From an uncultured Gammaproteobacteria bacterium (GTDB lineage Bacteria; Pseudomonadota; Gammaproteobacteria; Pseudomonadales; Ketobacteraceae): a DNA stretch of 32,379 nucleotides. The translations under genes were made by a program, and so were the position numbers. The DNA is taken from NCBI GenBank assembly GCA_913063495.1, contig CAJXXT010000041.1, positions 1 to 32,379 of the forward strand, written 5' to 3'. The notes under the pieces were generated by a model. The model worked only from the letters and a program-made list of their open reading frames with translations. It had not been told where the DNA came from and did no database searches. This document shows positions 18,932-27,074 of this stretch, in pieces (position 1 is the stretch's first letter; each line of letters opens with the position of its first letter).

Positions 18932-19186
18932 ATGGAATGTCGTGTTGGTTGCGGCGCTTGTTGCATTGCCCCATCTATAACCAGCCCTATCCCGGGTATG
19001 CCTAACGGCAAACCTGCTGGCACACGTTGTATTCAGCTTTCTGCAGACAATTATTGTTTAATCTTTGGAAAGCCAGAACGCCCTGACGTATGTCGTCGCT
19101 TTTCAGCTTGCCCTGATATTTGTGGCAGCAACAAGGAAGAGGCCATTACTCTCATCACTGAGCTTGAGCATTATACCAATTGTTAA
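18932..19186 (+). CDS. YkgJ-family cysteine-cluster protein
   Basis: This 84-residue protein carries the metal-binding signature of the YkgJ/UPF0153 family. It starts with a C-x3-C-x2-CC cluster (Cys3, Cys7, Cys10, Cys11), followed by GTRCIQL, YCLIFG and RPDVCRRF. The family is thought to bind zinc or an iron-sulfur centre; its biological role is not established. There is no signal peptide. It lies 22 bp after the tandem thioredoxin-fold gene and is probably cotranscribed. The Shine-Dalgarno is weak, but the cysteine cluster begins right at the Met, as is usual in this family. Confidence 0.88.
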   Translation: MECRVGCGACCIAPSITSPIPGMPNGKPAGTRCIQLSADNYCLIFGKPERPDVCRRFSACPDICGSNKEEAITLITELEHYTNC

Positions 19187-19316
19187 CGCTCCAAAAGGCT
19201 TGCATCCAAAAGCAGAACATGAAAACCTTAGGCCCATCAATAGACTTAACAGTCTTATAATAATTAGATCACACTATTTAGCCCCATTATTGCGTACCTA
19301 TCTTAGGAATCAGGCC

Positions 19317-19919
19317 ATGACAATTAAAACAATCGTTGGCGTTCTTGCCGCCTCCAGCCTCCTCACACTAAGCGCTTGCACAAACACCGTTCAATACGGA
19401 GAAGCTACACGGGTAGAAACGACTAAAATTGATGTCAGCAGCAATGAGCTTGTGACTGTTGCTGAAAAAATGACACGCAAAATGCTAACTTACCCAACGA
19501 TAGAAGAAGTACTTAAAAAGAAACGCCCCAAACTTGCCATCAGCCCACTAATCAATCAAACCTCAGATGATAGTGTTGATGTAGGCCTGATCGAAGATTC
19601 TATTGCCAAACAACTAGGTCAATCAGGAAAATTCTCATTTAGCGATAAAGCCAAAACCAGCGCTGCACAAACCGAAGTGACCAAAGATCAGTTATTTGCC
19701 AGCATCGACATTAATGTTGCTAAAAAAATTGCCTCCGGCCTAAATGCAGATTACTTACTCTACGGCAGCCTAAAAAATATTATCCGCACCAAGGCAACCA
19801 GCAAAGAGGTCTATTACTCCTTTAATTTGCATATGCTGAATACCAAAACAGGCAAGCTAGTATGGCAGGATAATGAAGAAATTCTAAAAAGTCGTAAAAA
19901 AGCAATTTTTGGTATTTAA
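19317..19919 (+). CDS. LpoB-like lipoprotein, penicillin-binding protein activator family
   Basis: The frame is open from further upstream, but the real start is the ATG at 19317, with AGGA eight bases before it and a lipoprotein signal directly after it. The 200-residue product has a lipobox LSAC with Cys21; Thr at +2 predicts the outer membrane. The mature part contains the LpoB-type fold: KRPKLAISPLINQTSDD (near 74-90), GLIEDSIAKQL, LNADYLLYGSLKNI and YYSFNLHMLNTKTGKLVWQD. In Enterobacteriaceae LpoB reaches through peptidoglycan to switch on PBP1b. Here that role is inferred from fold similarity, and the long disordered region of E. coli LpoB looks shorter. No PBP gene lies nearby. Confidence 0.78.
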   Translation: MTIKTIVGVLAASSLLTLSACTNTVQYGEATRVETTKIDVSSNELVTVAEKMTRKMLTYPTIEEVLKKKRPKLAISPLINQTSDDSVDVGLIEDSIAKQLGQSGKFSFSDKAKTSAAQTEVTKDQLFASIDINVAKKIASGLNADYLLYGSLKNIIRTKATSKEVYYSFNLHMLNTKTGKLVWQDNEEILKSRKKAIFGI

Positions 19920-19964
19920 CATCCGGTAGTTTGCCTCAAGCAATGTGAAGTAGACAGCAAGCAT

Positions 19965-19993
19965 AAAAAGGGGGTGCCCCACAAGCACCACCT
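19965..19993 (-). terminator. Rho-independent terminator for the minus-strand gene ending at 20002
   Basis: Read on the minus strand, GGTGC and GCACC form a stem with a 7-base loop, extended by two more G-C pairs beyond one mismatch, and TTTTT follows. It lies just past the stop codon at 20002. On the plus strand no T-run follows the hairpin, so it probably does not stop the LpoB-like transcript. Confidence 0.6.
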
Positions 19994-20001
19994 AACCCCG
20001 C

Positions 20002-20409
20002 TCAGTATCCTGCAAATAACCCGGTTTCTTCACTAAACGGCGGCTCACCAAACACAGCAATCACCTCAATTTTACCCACGATATTGTTATTTAATTGCGT
20101 TAAGCGCTCCGCATCAATTCGATATTCACGATGCTCAGGGCCGCCCACCATATAAATAGGATAAGGCTCCAAAAAAGCTCGCTTTACTTTAAAGCGTGTC
20201 ACATAACCGACGCCGGAATTTCTTACATTCCAATCACCCGCCACATGTTTGGCAAAAGACTCATGTAACATCGGATAAAAATACCGCTGACGGGTTTTAC
20301 GTTCTGGAAACCGCGCCCAGCCAGACTCAATAATGCATTGCAACTGTCCCGGCCCCACAGGGCGATACAATGTTGCTACTTCCGATAACCGTGTTTCCGA
20401 TAACCGCAT
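20002..20409 (-). CDS. Small conserved protein of the type annotated 'ADP-ribosylation/crystallin J1'
   Basis: This protein of about 135 residues begins LSETRLSEVATLYRPVGPGQ. It contains YFYPMLHESFAKHVAGDWN and GYVTRFKVKRAFL, and ends NNNIVGKIEVIAVFGEPPF. I recognise this pattern as a small bacterial family that databases often label 'ADP-ribosylation/crystallin J1', though it is far shorter than real ADP-ribosylglycohydrolases and no activity is established. There is no signal peptide or membrane segment. I chose the ATG at 20409, which has GGGGG five bases upstream; a GTG four codons earlier (20421) overlaps that site. It lies on the same strand as the sortase, about 72 bp downstream, and is followed by a terminator, so it may end the sortase transcript. 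Confidence 0.72.
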   Translation of the reverse strand: MRLSETRLSEVATLYRPVGPGQLQCIIESGWARFPERKTRQRYFYPMLHESFAKHVAGDWNVRNSGVGYVTRFKVKRAFLEPYPIYMVGGPEHREYRIDAERLTQLNNNIVGKIEVIAVFGEPPFSEETGLFAGY

Positions 20410-20481
20410 AAATGCCCCCACTACATTAATACCTACTACCTATATAGTTCATTTTACCATCAGTTGCATTACATTCATGCA

Positions 20482-21084
20482 TTACATGACAATTCTGCTG
20501 GACTGTGTTGATATTTCTTCTGCCATCACAACAAACCGTAATGGCCCGCCTGAACTCACCCCATCAAATGGGTAACAAGCAACCAATGCCAACATCGGTT
20601 GCTCCGAGTCCAAAGCAATACGTGATTTTCTACTATCCACCACTGCAATATTCACCACCCGATACTCCAAATGCTGACCATTTGGGTATTCAATACTGAG
20701 AACATCATTTACCTGAGCATCTTTCAATACGGAAAAATGTGTATCCCGATGCCCACCAATCACGCTGACCCCATTCCCACCCGGTTGCACACTGCCAGAA
20801 ACATGAGCGGGAGCAAATGCCAAATTCCGCCCCGATGCTCCTGCCAATACAATCATTGAAGAACCATCAGCACCCAATCGAAGTTTTACCAACGGATAGG
20901 TATCAGCCCAAGACCAAGGTTTTGCCGCAGTAGCTCCCGCCTTCATTTCAACCCAAGCTTGATTCAACAAATGTTGCGCCAACTCTGCTTTCAGGACTAA
21001 ATACGCGGCGTGCCCCAACTGCCAACAACCTACCACAATCAACACAGCAACTAACATTTTTTTAAGGTTCGTTGCTGTGTTCAT
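20482..21084 (-). CDS. Class GN (Gram-negative dedicated) sortase
   Basis: From the ATG at 21084 the protein has 200 residues, with one N-terminal membrane anchor (about 9-31) and a periplasmic transpeptidase domain. The sortase triad is His112 (VIGGHRDTHF), Cys170 (LALVACYPFDG) and Arg183 (GGPLRFVVM). The usual TLxTC before the cysteine is relaxed to LALVAC. Sortases cut substrates at a C-terminal signal and attach them to a cell-surface amine. Members of this class have one dedicated partner, encoded next door. GAGAGG lies seven bases before this ATG. The ATG overlaps the stop codon of the VIT/VWA gene (ATGA), so translation is coupled. The frame is open 21 codons further upstream, inside the neighbouring gene, but that extension is not credible. 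Confidence 0.93.
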   Translation of the reverse strand: MNTATNLKKMLVAVLIVVGCWQLGHAAYLVLKAELAQHLLNQAWVEMKAGATAAKPWSWADTYPLVKLRLGADGSSMIVLAGASGRNLAFAPAHVSGSVQPGGNGVSVIGGHRDTHFSVLKDAQVNDVLSIEYPNGQHLEYRVVNIAVVDSRKSRIALDSEQPMLALVACYPFDGVSSGGPLRFVVMAEEISTQSSRIVM

Positions 21085-23483
21085 CGCAGAACCTCTCGAC
21101 CTATGGCGTACTTTACGCTCAAAACATGTCGATCCTGTTTCAAACACAACACTATTAAGGCCAAAAATAGAGACAGTACACCCGAAAGGATAAGCCCATT
21201 TATACCAAGGGCAGTTCTTGGATAAGCAACAGAAGGTACTTGTGAATGCATAACCTGTGAGGGTATCGGCTGCTTTGATCCTGCAGGCATACTATTGGCA
21301 AGTGTGCGTCGTTTTAGGTTCTCATATTCCGACCTTGAAGGGGTTTGATCTATCGCAACAAAACTCGTATATCGACTCATAATGTTGTAATGCATTCCTA
21401 ATGTCACAATATCATCGCGAAAATGATCGCGATTTCCTTGTCGCACAGCTTCATCCATCAAATGCTCTATTTTTTGTCGCGCCCACAACGTTGCAATCCC
21501 CTTATATCCTTTAGCTTCAAAAACAGACTGGTTGATAGACTTAGCCGACCAGTTAGGAACAACATTCTGCTGCCAATATTGTCCGTCGTATTCCCCGCTA
21601 ATCGTCACAGTATCTGACGGCTCTGCTAGTTTCACATACAATAAAAGCGGCTCCTTCGCATAGAGATCAGGAATTTTTACAGGATAAAATTCTGTTACTC
21701 CACCATTATGAAAGGTCACATTAACATCCGTTAATACGGGGGTTTCGATTTTTTCAAACAACGCTGTCATCGCACTATTCACCTCTTGAATATTGCCAAT
21801 TGAGGTATACACCCCACGCCCAAATTGGGCCGCTTTTTTCATAAAATAACCGTTGGGTGCAGAACCAATAGCAACGGTGAACAATCTGTTTTTCTGCACA
21901 TTTTTTGTAATATAAGCAAATAACGTTTCTTCATTTCCAACACTGCCATCAGTAATAAACACAACTTGGCGCACCCTTGAATAACTACTGTCATCATCCA
22001 CCGATAAAACTAATGCTGCTTCAAGAGCCCCTTGCATTTCGGTGCCTCCATTCGCACTCAACCCGTTGACATAACGTCTTGCCACGGTAATGTTACTATC
22101 ACTGGCAACCACCGATTGATCGAACAGTTTGTGCGTATTGGAATTAAATTCAATCACGTTAAAATAATCAGTCGCAGTCAATCGCTCTAATGCTAACAAC
22201 AAAGCTTGCTTTGCTTGCTCCATGGATGTTCCTGCCATTGAGCCAGAAGTATCAATCACCAACACCAACTCTCTCGCAGGTAACTGCTGTTTGTTAACCT
22301 GTTGCGGAGGCATCACCATTAACAAACCATGATATTCATCATCTCCGTTTTCACCCTCTAAGTTTTCATTAAAAAAAGCGGCAACAGGAGCTTGTGTTGC
22401 GACGGGTCGCCAACGTAGAACAAAATCCCGATTCATTGCCACATTAGGCTTCTTGGTGGTTACAATGTATTGCTCTGAACTTGCCGCCGAATTTTTCTTG
22501 AAAGAGATTGTATGAAATGAAGATTGCAATGACTCGACCTCAAAACCTGGTGTTAACACTATATTCACGGTAGCGACATTAGTAAGTCTGGCAGTTTTCA
22601 TTCCAACCGCCTTAAGATGTGCATGACGATTAAAGGCTTCCAGCTCCGCAACACTTCGCTGCGGCGGTGTTATTTCTGAAGCATCCGGCACTTGATCCGT
22701 ATTAAACGCCCAACCTTGTCCCGCTATTAGAGAAGATCGCCCGACAACATTATTCCCAGGGATGTACCTCGGTGTAATCGTCATAGGAATACGTAACGAA
22801 AACTCCCCTGCGTCATAACGCAGTGTTTGCAAATACTCCAACTCCACTTCGATTTGTTCACCCGGTGCAATATTCGTCACCCTATTAGTAAATAAGTTGG
22901 GTCGTTGCTGCTCAATCAAGCTAGCTTTTTTGCCTTCTTGACGGGCTTTAATAAACATTTTTCTTGCCGTATTTTTTTCTTTAATCTGACCTTTGATAAT
23001 CCGCTCACCAATACGAATTGTCATTCCATTCACTGCACTGTCTGATGGCAGCGGAAAAACATACGTTCCCTCAATCCATTGGTCACTGTCATTGACAAAA
23101 ACCTGCGTCACCACCGCTTGAACCACCATGCCACTAACTTGCAACGAAAAATCGGCAGTTACGCGAGGAAGCTCCCTATAGCTTTCACTTGCTTGCGACA
23201 CAATAAAAGAACCACTACCCAACGAATTCAGCGGGTTGGGTTGCTCTCTTTCAAATTGAGCAGCATGAGCCGCAGGTACAACCACTAACGAGCCCCATAA
23301 CAACATACAAGCCAATAACGCTGAAAATAGTAATTCAAAGCGTCCTGATTTATCCCAATTGTTCGTGTTTTTTTTGTTATCAACGGCAATACGATTACCA
23401 TGACTACCACGCCCAATAAGGCCGCTGCTATTTACTTGATTAGAATATCTCTGTGTAGAATGTGCCTGTGTGCAATATGCCAT
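21081..23483 (-). CDS. VIT and VWA domain surface protein, dedicated sortase target
   Basis: The start is the ATG at 23483, with GGGAG six bases upstream; the frame is open 29 codons further but without support. The 800-residue product has a long N-terminal lead and a hydrophobic signal segment (about 49-70) ending AAHAA, so it is exported. A VIT domain covers about 105-225 (LPSDSAVNGMTIRIGERIIKG in part). A von Willebrand A domain covers about 405-580, with a complete MIDAS metal site (DTSGSMAG, NGGTEM, ITDGS). At the C-terminus are PRTA (755-758), a hydrophobic stretch and a charged KQDR: a sorting signal for the sortase. This matches the family known as marine proteobacterial sortase target protein. 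The human ITI heavy chains share the VIT-VWA pairing. It probably mediates adhesion or matrix contact at the surface. Confidence 0.92.
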   Translation of the reverse strand: MAYCTQAHSTQRYSNQVNSSGLIGRGSHGNRIAVDNKKNTNNWDKSGRFELLFSALLACMLLWGSLVVVPAAHAAQFEREQPNPLNSLGSGSFIVSQASESYRELPRVTADFSLQVSGMVVQAVVTQVFVNDSDQWIEGTYVFPLPSDSAVNGMTIRIGERIIKGQIKEKNTARKMFIKARQEGKKASLIEQQRPNLFTNRVTNIAPGEQIEVELEYLQTLRYDAGEFSLRIPMTITPRYIPGNNVVGRSSLIAGQGWAFNTDQVPDASEITPPQRSVAELEAFNRHAHLKAVGMKTARLTNVATVNIVLTPGFEVESLQSSFHTISFKKNSAASSEQYIVTTKKPNVAMNRDFVLRWRPVATQAPVAAFFNENLEGENGDDEYHGLLMVMPPQQVNKQQLPARELVLVIDTSGSMAGTSMEQAKQALLLALERLTATDYFNVIEFNSNTHKLFDQSVVASDSNITVARRYVNGLSANGGTEMQGALEAALVLSVDDDSSYSRVRQVVFITDGSVGNEETLFAYITKNVQKNRLFTVAIGSAPNGYFMKKAAQFGRGVYTSIGNIQEVNSAMTALFEKIETPVLTDVNVTFHNGGVTEFYPVKIPDLYAKEPLLLYVKLAEPSDTVTISGEYDGQYWQQNVVPNWSAKSINQSVFEAKGYKGIATLWARQKIEHLMDEAVRQGNRDHFRDDIVTLGMHYNIMSRYTSFVAIDQTPSRSEYENLKRRTLANSMPAGSKQPIPSQVMHSQVPSVAYPRTALGINGLILSGVLSLFLALIVLCLKQDRHVLSVKYAIGREVLR

Positions 23484-23568
23484 GTCGTTCTCCCAATGAA
23501 ATCCACTCGTTTCATTACACAGGGGAAAAAGGGCATCACAACGGGAACAATCTGCTATTTCAATGATC

Positions 23569-23588
23569 AATTGTGGCGAATTGTGGCA
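23569..23588. promoter_or_regulatory. Tandem 10-bp direct repeat, candidate response-regulator binding site
   Basis: Two copies, AATTGTGGCG and AATTGTGGCA, lie directly head to tail, nine of ten bases identical. They sit in the intergenic region between the divergent VIT/VWA-sortase operon and the response-regulator/kinase operon. OmpR/PhoB-type winged-helix regulators generally bind direct repeats one helical turn apart, and the adjacent regulator is of that type. A possible promoter toward the regulator overlaps it: TTGTGG (23571-23576), 17 bases, TATCAA (23594-23599). The role is inferred. Confidence 0.5.
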
Positions 23589-23661
23589 ATCGCTATCAAT
23601 CTAGAGCATGTTTGATACAATTCTGGATAATAAAGGAGTTAATAAACAGAGAGCACAACTT

Positions 23662-24354
23662 ATGGCACGGCGTATTGCGATTGTTGAAGATGAACCCGCT
23701 ATTCGTGAAAATTACAGGGAATTCTTAGAAGGTTATGGCTATCAGGTAGATGCCTTTAGCCATCGCTCACAAGCTATGGATGCCTTTCAACAACAACTAC
23801 CTGACTTGGCCATCATTGATATTGGTTTAGAAGATGAAATAGAGGGTGGTTTTGATTTATGCAGAGAGTTACGCCAGCTTGCACCCAACTTACCCATTAT
23901 GTTTTTGACTGCCCGCGACAGTGAACTCGATGCAATATCAGGGTTACGCCTAGGTGCGGATGATTACCTAACAAAAGACATCAGTTTACCGCACCTAGGG
24001 GCAAGGATCATTGCGCTATTTCGTCGTATCGATCACTTTAGTCAACAGGCAAAAGTTGACAGAATTGAACGAGGGCAATTACATTTGGACATTGATCGCA
24101 TGACAGCCTCTTGGAACAATACTCCGTTAGATTTAACACTCACAGAGTTTTGGATGATCCACGCTCTAGCGAAACATCCAGGCCATGTCAAAAACCGACA
24201 ACAACTAATGGATGCCGCCAATGCCGTGTTAGATGACAATACCATCACCTCTCACGTAAAACGTATTCGAAAGAAATTTCAATTATTGGATAACACGTTT
24301 GATGCAATTCAAACTGTTTATGGCATAGGTTATCGATGGCATGACCCTTCGTAA
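23662..24354 (+). CDS. pdsR: OmpR-type response regulator of the dedicated sortase system
   Basis: From the ATG at 23662 (GAGAG about nine bases upstream) the protein has 230 residues. The receiver domain shows the acidic pair in IVEDEPAIRENY (Glu9, Asp10), phosphoacceptor Asp53 (LAIIDIGLED), Thr83 (FLTARDS) and Lys105 (LTKDIS). The C-terminal winged helix covers about 130-230 (LTLTEFWMIHALAKHPG, TSHVKRIRKKFQ, VYGIGYRWHD). It matches the proteobacterial dedicated sortase system response regulator family (PdsR). The open frame extends 18 codons upstream, but the family starts at MARRIAIVEDEP. The kinase gene begins inside its last codons. It probably controls the divergent target/sortase operon and perhaps itself. 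Confidence 0.9.
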   Translation: MARRIAIVEDEPAIRENYREFLEGYGYQVDAFSHRSQAMDAFQQQLPDLAIIDIGLEDEIEGGFDLCRELRQLAPNLPIMFLTARDSELDAISGLRLGADDYLTKDISLPHLGARIIALFRRIDHFSQQAKVDRIERGQLHLDIDRMTASWNNTPLDLTLTEFWMIHALAKHPGHVKNRQQLMDAANAVLDDNTITSHVKRIRKKFQLLDNTFDAIQTVYGIGYRWHDPS

Positions 24355-26542
24355 ACAACTGATCATTGTTTCACTTTGCTTACTCGCATTACCGTGGGCT
24401 GGCTGCCAGTATGTAAAAGAGATGGAATCCGTACTTCGACAGAACCAACAACAGTTATTGCAATCTGCTGCAAAACCCATTGCTCATATTGTAAAAAACA
24501 CGTTAAGCGAACAATATACAAAAAACGCTACTGAAACCAAAATTGCTCCTAAAATGTTATACACACCGTTTCGAAATAGCCCCATTGCTATTGACGGTTA
24601 TGACGACGAATGGAAAAATCACTCTCCCCACGCCTTATTTTTTTCTGGTTCAAAAGAAATATCACAAGACACCCACAGCTATTTTAAAGCGTCTACTAAC
24701 AAAGGAAATCTGTTGTTATTTTTCCATATAGAAGACAGCAACATCGTTTATCACCGCCCGGGTTCACCATCACCCACTCATAACGACCACCTAAAAATCA
24801 CCCTTGGTGAAAAACAACAGCAGCAAACCATCGTACTATACACAAGTGGACAAGGCAGCATTCAAGCGGTTACTAGCCATCATAGCAACGACCTTAAAAA
24901 TAGTAACATTAAAAACAGCAACATTAACAATCAAACAACCTGGAAAACACTAGAACCATCTCAACGCATTCAAGGTTATTGGCAAGAAATGTCCACAGAC
25001 ATGAGTACTGGATACAATATAGAATTAAGCATTCCTTTAAGTTTATTAAAGGAAAATATAGAGTTTTCTATTTATGATGTAAATAACGTCAAAAACATCG
25101 CGACCATTCCAACATTCACTTCAGACACGTTATCCTTATTACAGCCAATTTTTTCACTAACGGATAAATTATCGGCATTTCAACAACCCTCATGGGATAT
25201 TGCCATAGTGAACAGCAAAGGCTGGCTGCTATCCCCGCAAATTCAAAGTTCTAAAAATACTAAAAATTACGAGAAAAACAGCAACACGTTAAAAACCAAT
25301 ATAACAAAATCATCCCCATCCCTTTGGGAGTCTGCCCTCAGTCGTTTCTATCGATATATTATGGAAGGAGTGGTAGAGGAAAAAAGTCCATCGCATGCCT
25401 TACCCATCTGGCCTTTTGAATCCGCACAGCTAAGTCAATCAAAGAAAAAAATTCCACCTGAAACCCTTACTCGCTATCAAAACCAATGGTATAGAGTTCC
25501 CCATTCCCAACGTTCAATTTTATCGGTTATTAACCCAATACATCATACTGACACACGAGAAGTCATTGGTTATGTAATATTAACGCAATCAAGCAACGCA
25601 TTATTATCCCTAACCAACAACGCTCTTCTGCGTATCATTAACCTTAGCCTAACAACTGCCGCTCTATCTGCGTTAATCCTGTTAGGTTTTGCAAGCATTT
25701 TATCCTATCGTATTCGAAACCTTCGTAACCAAGCTGAAAAAGCTGTCACACATGATGGCAAAGTCCAACCCTTTTCTGCCAGCAAGTCCAAAGATGAGAT
25801 TGGAGACTTATCACGAAGTTATGCCGTATTACTACAGCGTATCCAAGATTATAATCATTATTTAGAAACACTGTCTGGGAAACTAGCTCACGAATTAAGA
25901 ACACCGCTTACCATCAGTAAATCGTCTATTGAAATGTTAAAAATGGTCGACTCCGACGACACAGAAAAATATCAGCGTTATCTACTTCGTGCAGAAGAAG
26001 GGTTGGAACGATTACGTTTAATTCTTAATGCCATGAGTGAAGCAAGCCGTGTCGAACAAGTCATTCAACACAGCGACATTCATCAAGTTGATATTAAAAA
26101 CCTAATGAATGAAATGTGCCTTGCGTATCAAGACTCCTACCCCGATTTTACATTTACCTTCCATTCTCATTCAAGCACGCCAACACCAGAAATATCCTTA
26201 CACTGCGCACCAGAGTTAATTGCACAAATGCTTGATAAGTTAATTGATAATGCGACAGGTTTTGCACCTAAACATTCTGAAATATTGTTATCACTTACAT
26301 CCACAGACAAGAGTGTACGTTTGAGCGTTGATAATACCGGCCCCCTCTTACCCGATAGCATGCAACAACAATTATTTGATTCTATGGTAAGCATCCGAGA
26401 AGAAAAAACGGAAACACCCCACCTTGGCTTAGGATTGTATATTGTAAAGCTAATAGCTCAACATCATCGCGGTCAGTTATCGGCAAGTAACAATGCTGAA
26501 AATACCGGAGTTTCTTTTTGTGTTGAATTGCCAACTCGCTAA
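24341..26542 (+). CDS. pdsS: Sensor histidine kinase of the dedicated sortase system
   Basis: This 733-residue kinase overlaps the regulator gene by 14 bp. It has a membrane helix at about 5-22, a periplasmic region of about 400 residues, a second helix at about 431-456, a HAMP-like linker, a HisKA domain with His517 (LAHELRTPLT), and an HATPase domain (LIDNATGFA near 635-643, DNTGPLLPDS, HLGLGLYIV). The sensor region starts with PIAIDGYDDEW (about 80-91) and later GNLLLFFHIED and HNDHLKITLG, the pattern of CBM9-like carbohydrate-binding modules. An Asn/Ser-rich spacer (around 183-200) interrupts it. Members of this family are known as PdsS. The likely signal is a ligand outside the inner membrane, possibly a sugar; this is inference. 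Confidence 0.9.
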   Translation: MTLRKQLIIVSLCLLALPWAGCQYVKEMESVLRQNQQQLLQSAAKPIAHIVKNTLSEQYTKNATETKIAPKMLYTPFRNSPIAIDGYDDEWKNHSPHALFFSGSKEISQDTHSYFKASTNKGNLLLFFHIEDSNIVYHRPGSPSPTHNDHLKITLGEKQQQQTIVLYTSGQGSIQAVTSHHSNDLKNSNIKNSNINNQTTWKTLEPSQRIQGYWQEMSTDMSTGYNIELSIPLSLLKENIEFSIYDVNNVKNIATIPTFTSDTLSLLQPIFSLTDKLSAFQQPSWDIAIVNSKGWLLSPQIQSSKNTKNYEKNSNTLKTNITKSSPSLWESALSRFYRYIMEGVVEEKSPSHALPIWPFESAQLSQSKKKIPPETLTRYQNQWYRVPHSQRSILSVINPIHHTDTREVIGYVILTQSSNALLSLTNNALLRIINLSLTTAALSALILLGFASILSYRIRNLRNQAEKAVTHDGKVQPFSASKSKDEIGDLSRSYAVLLQRIQDYNHYLETLSGKLAHELRTPLTISKSSIEMLKMVDSDDTEKYQRYLLRAEEGLERLRLILNAMSEASRVEQVIQHSDIHQVDIKNLMNEMCLAYQDSYPDFTFTFHSHSSTPTPEISLHCAPELIAQMLDKLIDNATGFAPKHSEILLSLTSTDKSVRLSVDNTGPLLPDSMQQQLFDSMVSIREEKTETPHLGLGLYIVKLIAQHHRGQLSASNNAENTGVSFCVELPTR

Positions 26543-26618
26543 CATTCTGTAACAGCAATGGGTCATAAACCGACTATACTTTACAATCTATCTACCCTAA
26601 ATAACCAGATACCTAACA

Positions 26619-26981
26619 ATGACTGAATCTTATGAGGAGCGCCGAATTGCTCCCCGCGCCGATCTTGAAAACACCTTATTTATTAAGTCCATCACCTCAT
26701 CCCAAGTGGCGGGCTTCAGTAACGATCTAAAAACCTGCAATACGATTAATGTTTCTGCTCATGGGCTTCAAGTTACCCTGGATTTTGAGGTATTGGTGGA
26801 ATCTGAGATTGCCCTATGGATTAATCATGAAACCGGTGACGAGCGTATTCTGATCAGCGGAATTGTTCGCTGGACTAGCAAAACCCCCAATGAAAACAAA
26901 TACTTAATTGGAATCGAGCTGGATGAAAGTTGCGTGGACGACATGACCCAGTGGATGGACACCCCACCTTCTGCATACTAG
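26619..26981 (+). CDS. PilZ domain protein
   Basis: This 120-residue protein is a single PilZ domain. It has the two c-di-GMP-binding motifs, RRIAPR (RxxxR, residues 7-12) and NVSAHG (NxSxxG, near 45-50), followed by strands such as SEIALWINHETGDERILISGIVR (in part) and YLIGIELDE. It probably binds cyclic di-GMP and acts as a small effector; the partner is unknown. The ATG lacks a clear Shine-Dalgarno. It lies 76 bp after the kinase gene on the same strand, but I see no reason to place it in the sortase operon. Confidence 0.88.
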   Translation: MTESYEERRIAPRADLENTLFIKSITSSQVAGFSNDLKTCNTINVSAHGLQVTLDFEVLVESEIALWINHETGDERILISGIVRWTSKTPNENKYLIGIELDESCVDDMTQWMDTPPSAY

Positions 26982-27074
26982 TGCTTGCAATTGGTTAGCA
27001 AAATCCGACACAATGAGCGCAGCATAAAACTGTTAAGGCTATTAAAAATAATAATAATGAAAGGGATGCCTCAT

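Noticed and set aside
19065..19316. N-terminal extension of the LpoB-like gene by 84 codons
   Set aside because: It overlaps the cysteine-cluster gene in another frame, and the lipoprotein signal with its own ribosome binding site starts at 19317.
20333..20859. Plus-strand open frames over the sortase region
   Set aside because: Low-complexity translations antisense to well-supported genes, without start signals.
21085..21147. 21-codon extension of the sortase
   Set aside because: It lies inside the target gene and lacks a ribosome binding site, while the ATG at 21084 has a good one and begins just before the membrane anchor.
23484..23570. 29-codon extension of the VIT/VWA protein
   Set aside because: It would run across the 10-bp direct repeat, and the internal ATG at 23483 has a strong GGGAG site.
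24341..24420. Possible lipobox (WAGC) at the start of the sortase kinase
   Set aside because: Trp at the -3 position does not fit a lipobox, and the segment is better read as the first membrane helix of a sensor kinase.
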